NCBI GenBank assembly: GCA_049602715.1
Contig: JBMYRX010000015.1
Location: 1-37,121, forward strand
Direction: 5' to 3'
DNA: 37,121 nt
Origin: GCA-2697345 sp049602715
Lineage (GTDB): Bacteria; Pseudomonadota; Alphaproteobacteria; Rhodobacterales; Rhodobacteraceae
Part shown: positions 33,474 through 37,121 of the stretch, one piece after another
Layout: the number at the start of each line of letters is the position of its first letter
Numbering within the stretch: position 1 is the stretch's first letter
Notes under the pieces: model-generated
What the model was told of the DNA's origin: nothing
Database searches by the model: none
Seen by the model: only the letters and a program-made list of their open reading frames with translations
Translations under genes and position numbers: made by a program

Positions 33474-33750
33474 TCTTTATCTCCTCAATCCAGTGGGCGA
33501 AAACTTCAGCATCCAGAGTATCATTTTGACCTTCGGTGTAATCATCCCATAATTCAGTCATTTTAAACCTAACTCTGTATAAACCGTATTCATTTGCGTT
33601 CAGGGAGTACGCCAGTTGTTCAGGGTTTTTAAAGATACCCACGCATCGCTCTATTATACCGACTTTACCTCGAATATATTTCGGAGTCCTAATATGGCCC
33701 GGCGGTGATTTATCCTTAATTTTTACGCGGGATCCGTTATCTAATATCAT
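33463..33750 (-). CDS. Split nitrile hydratase beta, C-terminal half (thiocyanate hydrolase alpha-like)
   Basis: A 95-residue protein equal to the SH3-like C-terminal half of nitrile hydratase beta. The family block is GHIRTPKYIRGKVGIIERCVG (about residues 18-38), in which the second active-site arginine of the beta subunit resides, followed by YRVRFKMTELWDD. In thiocyanate hydrolase the same half is a separate alpha subunit (ScnA, 126 residues in Thiobacillus thioparus, recalled). It overlaps the upstream N-half gene by 4 nt (ATGA) and the downstream alpha-like gene by 11 nt, so the three chains are translationally coupled and surely form one enzyme. Confidence 0.8.
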   Translation of the reverse strand: MILDNGSRVKIKDKSPPGHIRTPKYIRGKVGIIERCVGIFKNPEQLAYSLNANEYGLYRVRFKMTELWDDYTEGQNDTLDAEVFAHWIEEIKNAA

Positions 33751-34097
33751 GTCTTATCCTCTTGTGCTTCTCCGTATGTTTCTCCTCGAGCTTTAACTTC
33801 AGCCATTTTTTCACCGAGTTCATCGAGAGAGTATATCCCAGCTTCTATTAAGTTTTGGTTTATAGAAGATACCCAGCGCTCATAGTAGGACATAGTTTCA
33901 AATGCTTCCTCGCCCATATCTTCAAGTACTCTTCGAAGACCATCGACAGTGAATAAACCCTTCTTTGTAGATAAAGTAAGTAATGCATCTACTCGTTTTT
34001 CCCAGATAGCAAAATCATGACTATCATTGTTAATTGATCCTGCTTCCAAACCGCCCATATCGTGCCATCGGTGTTCAGGCCCTCTATCTTTTCTCAT
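33747..34097 (-). CDS. Split nitrile hydratase beta, N-terminal half (thiocyanate hydrolase beta-like)
   Basis: A 116-residue helical protein matching the N-terminal half of nitrile hydratase beta: HDMGGL near the start, IWEKRVDALLTL, GLFTVDGLRRVLEDMG and the strongly conserved SYYERWVSSINQNLIEAG. Arg55-Arg56 lies where the beta subunit has its conserved active-site arginine. Nitrile hydratase activator proteins share this fold, so an accessory role was considered; the coupling to the C-half gene favours a structural subunit. It starts 3 nt after the Blh-like gene, with AGGA 6 nt before the ATG. Shorter than ScnB of Thiobacillus (157, recalled). Confidence 0.78.
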   Translation of the reverse strand: MRKDRGPEHRWHDMGGLEAGSINNDSHDFAIWEKRVDALLTLSTKKGLFTVDGLRRVLEDMGEEAFETMSYYERWVSSINQNLIEAGIYSLDELGEKMAEVKARGETYGEAQEDKT

Positions 34098-34100
34098 TTC

Positions 34101-34532
34101 CTATCCTTTTTTAGTTGTGTTTGTTATCGCGAATGCTCTTATCTGATCGGCAAGATGCGGCATGGGAAAGCCCGCATCGAAAAGAGATTGCAGTATACTT
34201 TCAATTGTCATCTCACCTGCCACAGAGAAAGCCCATAAAATTGCCGAGCGGGTACCTGAGGTGCAATAGGCAAGGATCTTATTTCCACTCACTTTTTGTT
34301 GTGAAATACATTCTAATGAAAGATGGCTTCCGGGAAAGGGATTATCATGGAAGTTAATACTATTTTGACTTGCTGCCTTACGGATCAGACTAGGTTTTTC
34401 ATCGTCAAGGCTTTCATATGATGGCCGGTTACATATTATGTCTGTAAAACCTAGATTTTTGAGTGTTTTCAAATCAGTGGTTTTTATCTGGCTCGAAACA
34501 AAAAAGGATGATGTAAGTTTTCGATATTCCAT
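34101..34532 (-). CDS. DUF442/TIGR01244-type phosphatase-like sulfur protein (Blh-like)
   Basis: A 143-residue protein of the DUF442 family, a dual-specificity-phosphatase fold. It has the N-terminal block LTSSFFVSSQI, DIICNRP and the active-site loop AYCTSGTRSAILW (Cys90 to Arg95, a Cys-x4-Arg loop). In other bacteria the domain is fused to a beta-lactamase-like sulfur dioxygenase (Blh/BigR operon) or stands alone beside sulfur transporters, and it is annotated as a sulfur transferase. It lies 8 bp after the pmpB-like gene and 3 bp before the beta N-half gene. AGGG at 6 nt supports the start. A sulfur-handling role in this operon is inferred from neighbours. Confidence 0.8.
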   Translation of the reverse strand: MEYRKLTSSFFVSSQIKTTDLKTLKNLGFTDIICNRPSYESLDDEKPSLIRKAASQNSINFHDNPFPGSHLSLECISQQKVSGNKILAYCTSGTRSAILWAFSVAGEMTIESILQSLFDAGFPMPHLADQIRAFAITNTTKKG

Positions 34533-34540
34533 TTAAAGCC

Positions 34541-34966
34541 CTATGGTTCTAGATATTTTAGACTCTTTGGTTTTGATACTATCCAAATACCAACTAGCAT
34601 TGATACTAAAAAAATAAAACCATTAACCCCACCGAAACTCAAAGACGCAATTGCAGGCCCGGGACACAAGCCTGCCATCCCCCATCCAAACCCAAAGAGT
34701 ATAGAACCAACAATTAATGAGGTCCCTATTTTTTTTCTTGATGGAACGTTAATATCCTTTCCAAGGAAAGTTTTGTTTTGATTTTTTGCAAGCTTCCAGG
34801 CAAAAAACATAGGGATTATTGCACCTCCCATTACAAAGGTTAATGTCGGATCCCAATCCCCGAATATATTTAACCAACCTTGAACTTTGTTGGTGTCTGT
34901 CATTTGAGATATATAAAGGCCAATTCCAAACAAGCCGCCTATTACAAAAGAGATAAATCTATTCAT
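34541..34966 (-). CDS. YeeE/YedE (DUF6691) membrane protein, PmpB-like half-transporter
   Basis: A 141-residue inner-membrane protein with about four helices, half of a YeeE/YedE (TsuA-like) transporter. The hallmark is GFGWGMAGLCPGPAIASLSFGG, where Cys101 matches the cysteine used for sulfur-substrate relay in TsuA. A six-codon-longer start exists, but the ATG at 34966 overlaps the pmpA-like stop (TGATG) and is better placed. Full-length TsuA imports thiosulfate; PmpA/PmpB pairs are the split form found in BigR-type hydrogen sulfide operons. Substrate here may be thiosulfate, sulfide or thiocyanate; the last is inferred only from downstream genes. Confidence 0.82.
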   Translation of the reverse strand: MNRFISFVIGGLFGIGLYISQMTDTNKVQGWLNIFGDWDPTLTFVMGGAIIPMFFAWKLAKNQNKTFLGKDINVPSRKKIGTSLIVGSILFGFGWGMAGLCPGPAIASLSFGGVNGFIFLVSMLVGIWIVSKPKSLKYLEP

Positions 34967-35409
34967 CAAATAATGCCCACCCATTCCTTAAATACAGAAA
35001 CTGTTAAAACTCCTGATAAGACGAAAACTATCGTCGCAAATATGCTCCTGAAAGAGAGCCTCGATATACCGCAAACTCCATGTCCAGAGGTACACCCCCC
35101 AGCTACCCTCGTTCCAATACCCACGGATAATCCCGATAGGATTACTATTATAATGTTATTCGTTATATTTGTTTGTGGAATAATTAAATCAGGTAAAAAA
35201 TCTACCTGACTTAATATCAATGGGAAAAAAAATAATCCAAATAGAAAAAATGTATTATTTGATAGAAATTGTTTTTTTCCTGTGTCAACAAGAAAATTTC
35301 CTAAAATACCGGATGCTCCCATTACCTTACCCAAAAGTAAAAGATAAAGGGCTCCTGCTGATCCGATAAGTAAGCCTCCTAAAAGGCCATATATCCAGTC
35401 TAACGGCAT
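34966..35409 (-). CDS. YeeE/YedE membrane protein, PmpA-like half-transporter
   Basis: A 147-residue protein with about four transmembrane helices and the YeeE/YedE repeat GTRVAGGCTSGHGVCGISRLS, carrying Cys106 and Cys113. Together with the next gene it makes the two halves of a TsuA-type sulfur-anion channel/transporter. AAGGGGA 7 nt before the ATG is a strong ribosome binding site. It is the first of six tightly packed genes and lies 45 bp downstream of the acyl-CoA dehydrogenase on the same strand, so it could be read from that promoter or from one in the short gap. No BigR-type regulator is visible. Confidence 0.82.
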   Translation of the reverse strand: MPLDWIYGLLGGLLIGSAGALYLLLLGKVMGASGILGNFLVDTGKKQFLSNNTFFLFGLFFFPLILSQVDFLPDLIIPQTNITNNIIIVILSGLSVGIGTRVAGGCTSGHGVCGISRLSFRSIFATIVFVLSGVLTVSVFKEWVGII

Positions 35410-35454
35410 TAGTAAGTCCCCTTGGTTAAAACAAAGTATGATAGCTCAGCAGTT

Positions 35455-36681
35455 TTATATTTTTTCATTAGTATATTTCCTGAGTTCTGCCCTGGCAACC
35501 TGTCTGCGATGTACTGCGTCTGGTCCATCAGCGAGTCTTAATGTACGTAAGTGAGCCCATTGTCGAGCCAGCGGAGTATCTTGAGATATTCCCATTGCTC
35601 CAAACATTTGAACAGCTTGATCAGTAATTTCTAGGGCTATTCTGGGGGCTTCAACCTTGATTTGGGATATCCAAGGTGCGGCAGCACGAGCATCTCCTTG
35701 GTCCATCATCCATGCGGCTTTAAGGCATAACAAACGTGCTTGTTCGATCTTCATGCGGGCGTTGGCAACATAATCAAAATTTCCTCCAAGGTGAGCTAAT
35801 TGTTTACCGAAAGCTTGACGGGAAAGCGATCTTTCACACATCAATCTTAGTGCTTTTTCGGCCATACCAATTGCTCTCATGCAATGATGTATTCTACCTG
35901 GGCCCAGTCTGCCTTGAGATATCTCGAACCCTCTACCTTCCTCCAGAAGTAAATTTTCAATAGGTACTTTGACATCTTTAAATCTAATATGCATGTGTCC
36001 GTGGGGTGCTTCATCATCACCGTAAACTTGCATGGCACGAATTTTCTCTATCCCAGGTGTTTTTGCGTCTACAACAATCATGGAATGTTGTTGATGTTTC
36101 TTTCCAGATGTTGGAGTCTTTACCATTATTATATATACTGCGCATCTTGGATCCCCAGCACCAGTTGCCCACCATTTTTCACCATTCAGCACGTAGTGAT
36201 CACCCTGTTTAACACAAGTTAAAGAAATATTTGTAGCGTCTGAGGAAGCTACTGTTGGCTCGGTCATTAAATATGCGGATCGAATTTTTCCTTCCAAGAG
36301 AGGTTTTAACCAGACTTTTTTCATTTCAGATGTCCCGTATCTCTCAAATACCTCCATATTTCCTGTATCAGGTGCATTGCAGTTGAATGTCTCTGGAGCC
36401 AAGTGTGCTTTACCCATTTCTTCTGCAAGGTAAGCATATTCTACAGTGTTTAGTCCGTAGCCCTTTTTACTATCTGTAAGCCAGAGGTTCCAGAGGCCCT
36501 TATCTTGAGCTGAAGTTTTTAAGTTCTCGACTATATCTGATTGTCTATCCGTAAACTCCCATCGATCTCCCTTATGAACTTCGGCAAAATACTCTTGTTC
36601 AACAGGAGCTATTTCCTCGACAACCATTTTACTTATTTTCTCTCTTAGAGGTTTGAGTTTTTTTGAAATACCCAAGTCCAT
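35455..36681 (-). CDS. Acyl-CoA dehydrogenase, ACAD10/11-like
   Basis: A 408-residue FAD-dependent acyl-CoA dehydrogenase. Visible family parts are the N-terminal helical domain, the FAD/substrate segment YLMTEPTVASSDATNI, NGEKWWATGAGDPRC (with WW, typical of the ACAD10/11 group), GRLGPGRIHHCMRAIG, and the QMFGAMGISQDTPLARQWAHLRTLRLADGPD tail with the Gly-Asp/Glu region of the active site. It is divergent from an APH-type phosphotransferase gene; the two activities are fused in human ACAD10 and ACAD11. In bacteria similar pairs act in levulinate or 4-hydroxy-acid breakdown through a phosphorylated 4-hydroxyacyl-CoA. AAAGGA 7-8 nt before the ATG supports the start. Confidence 0.88.
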   Translation of the reverse strand: MDLGISKKLKPLREKISKMVVEEIAPVEQEYFAEVHKGDRWEFTDRQSDIVENLKTSAQDKGLWNLWLTDSKKGYGLNTVEYAYLAEEMGKAHLAPETFNCNAPDTGNMEVFERYGTSEMKKVWLKPLLEGKIRSAYLMTEPTVASSDATNISLTCVKQGDHYVLNGEKWWATGAGDPRCAVYIIMVKTPTSGKKHQQHSMIVVDAKTPGIEKIRAMQVYGDDEAPHGHMHIRFKDVKVPIENLLLEEGRGFEISQGRLGPGRIHHCMRAIGMAEKALRLMCERSLSRQAFGKQLAHLGGNFDYVANARMKIEQARLLCLKAAWMMDQGDARAAAPWISQIKVEAPRIALEITDQAVQMFGAMGISQDTPLARQWAHLRTLRLADGPDAVHRRQVARAELRKYTNEKI

Positions 36682-36771
36682 AAATTTTCCTTTTTTAGTT
36701 TAGTTAATTTGAAAACTACATTAAGTTACGAGACAGAGTTGTCAATTGGACTTAAAGGTTAACAAATAGCA

Positions 36772-37121
36772 ATGGTTAGTGAAGCTGATATCAGTATTGA
36801 GACTTTAAGATCTTATTTTATAAAACATACCCCTTTTTTAGGAGAAATTGTAGGTTTAGAAAAATTTTCAACGGGTCAATCAAACCCAACATATAAGGCT
36901 CGCTTCGAAAAAGGTTATTACGTCTTGAGGTCTAAACCACCTGGCGATCTTCTTAAATCAGCTCATCAAGTTGATAGAGAGTTCAGAGTTATGAAGGCTT
37001 TGAAAGATACTGGGGTGCCTGTTCCTGAGATGGTACATTTGGTTGATGATGTGAACTCTCCGATTGGACGTAGTTTTTTCCTTATGGAGTATTTTGACGG
37101 TAGAATATTTTGGGACCCCAT
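36772..37121 (+). CDS. APH-type phosphotransferase (ACAD10/11 kinase-domain-like), truncated by the window end
   Basis: The visible 116 codons start MVSEADISIETLRSYFIKHT and run off the window. LEKFSTGQSNPTYKA is the glycine-rich nucleotide loop of aminoglycoside-phosphotransferase-fold kinases, YVLRSKPPGDL provides the Lys-equivalent strand, and REFRVMKALKDTGVPVPEM, then FFLMEYFDGRIFWDP, match the phosphotransferase family found fused to acyl-CoA dehydrogenase in ACAD10/11. It probably phosphorylates a 4-hydroxyacyl-CoA. The nearest Shine-Dalgarno-like AAAGG lies 13 nt upstream, which is far. The catalytic loop lies beyond the window, so activity cannot be judged. Confidence 0.8.
   Translation, partial: MVSEADISIETLRSYFIKHTPFLGEIVGLEKFSTGQSNPTYKARFEKGYYVLRSKPPGDLLKSAHQVDREFRVMKALKDTGVPVPEMVHLVDDVNSPIGRSFFLMEYFDGRIFWDP

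Noticed and set aside
33747..34097. Beta N-half gene as a nitrile hydratase activator protein
   Set aside because: The fold is shared, but the overlap with the C-half gene and the same order as thiocyanate hydrolase favour a structural subunit.
33463..34097. Frameshift that broke a normal nitrile hydratase beta gene
   Set aside because: Both halves have proper starts with ribosome binding sites and an ATGA coupling, and the split falls at the known domain border.

Overview
The window looks like a chromosomal stretch of an AT-rich, free-living alphaproteobacterium, most likely a low-GC marine member of the Rhodobacterales. The reasons are conserved synteny (dgt-argS-SPOR protein-nagZ-scpA-scpB; DUF177-rpmF-plsX-fabH-ihfA-merR; acnA divergent from ccmABCD), a DksA homologue with one cysteine, and a double-length dCTP deaminase. 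This placement comes from recalled gene order and protein features, not a search. Genes are densely packed on both strands, with tRNA-Pro(GGG) as the only RNA gene. I see no insertion sequence, prophage, CRISPR array or rRNA.

Layout. 1-4.1 kb: the edge of an unknown gene, a MoxR-type ATPase, a DksA-like regulator, a LysE-type exporter, exonuclease III, an MptE-like Rossmann protein that seems to start at ATT, and the Fe-S carrier ErpA. 4.2-10.6 kb: rightward run of dgt, argS, a SPOR-domain protein, nagZ, scpA and scpB (nucleotide pools, translation, cell wall, chromosome condensation). 10.6-16.6 kb: leftward dCTP deaminase, a HAD hydrolase, tRNA-Pro and the fatty-acid/phospholipid cluster DUF177-rpmF-plsX-fabH-ihfA-merR. 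16.7-26 kb: bamE, msrB, an ABC-F ATPase, an Ldh2-family dehydrogenase, an SDR, parE, a MATE transporter and an aspartate-type aminotransferase. 26.1-31.9 kb: a small HTH regulator, sdhE, the cytochrome c maturation genes ccmABCD (ccmD only 52 codons) and aconitase.

The most interesting region is 32.8-36.7 kb. Six tightly coupled leftward genes encode two half-size YeeE/YedE membrane proteins (PmpA/PmpB-like), a DUF442/Blh-type phosphatase-like protein and three proteins that together make one cobalt-type nitrile hydratase-family enzyme whose beta subunit is split in two. The order (beta N-half, beta C-half, alpha-like) and an Arg after the CTLCSCYP metal motif resemble thiocyanate hydrolase (SCN- to COS and NH3) more than nitrile hydratase. 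No amidase or cobalt-activator gene is adjacent. The likely role is uptake and hydrolysis of thiocyanate or a related sulfur/nitrogen anion.

At the right edge an acyl-CoA dehydrogenase is divergent from a truncated APH-type phosphotransferase. Together they correspond to the two halves of ACAD10/ACAD11-type proteins and suggest 4-hydroxyacyl-CoA catabolism. Several starts were moved from the longest reading frame using ribosome binding sites; each entry says so.
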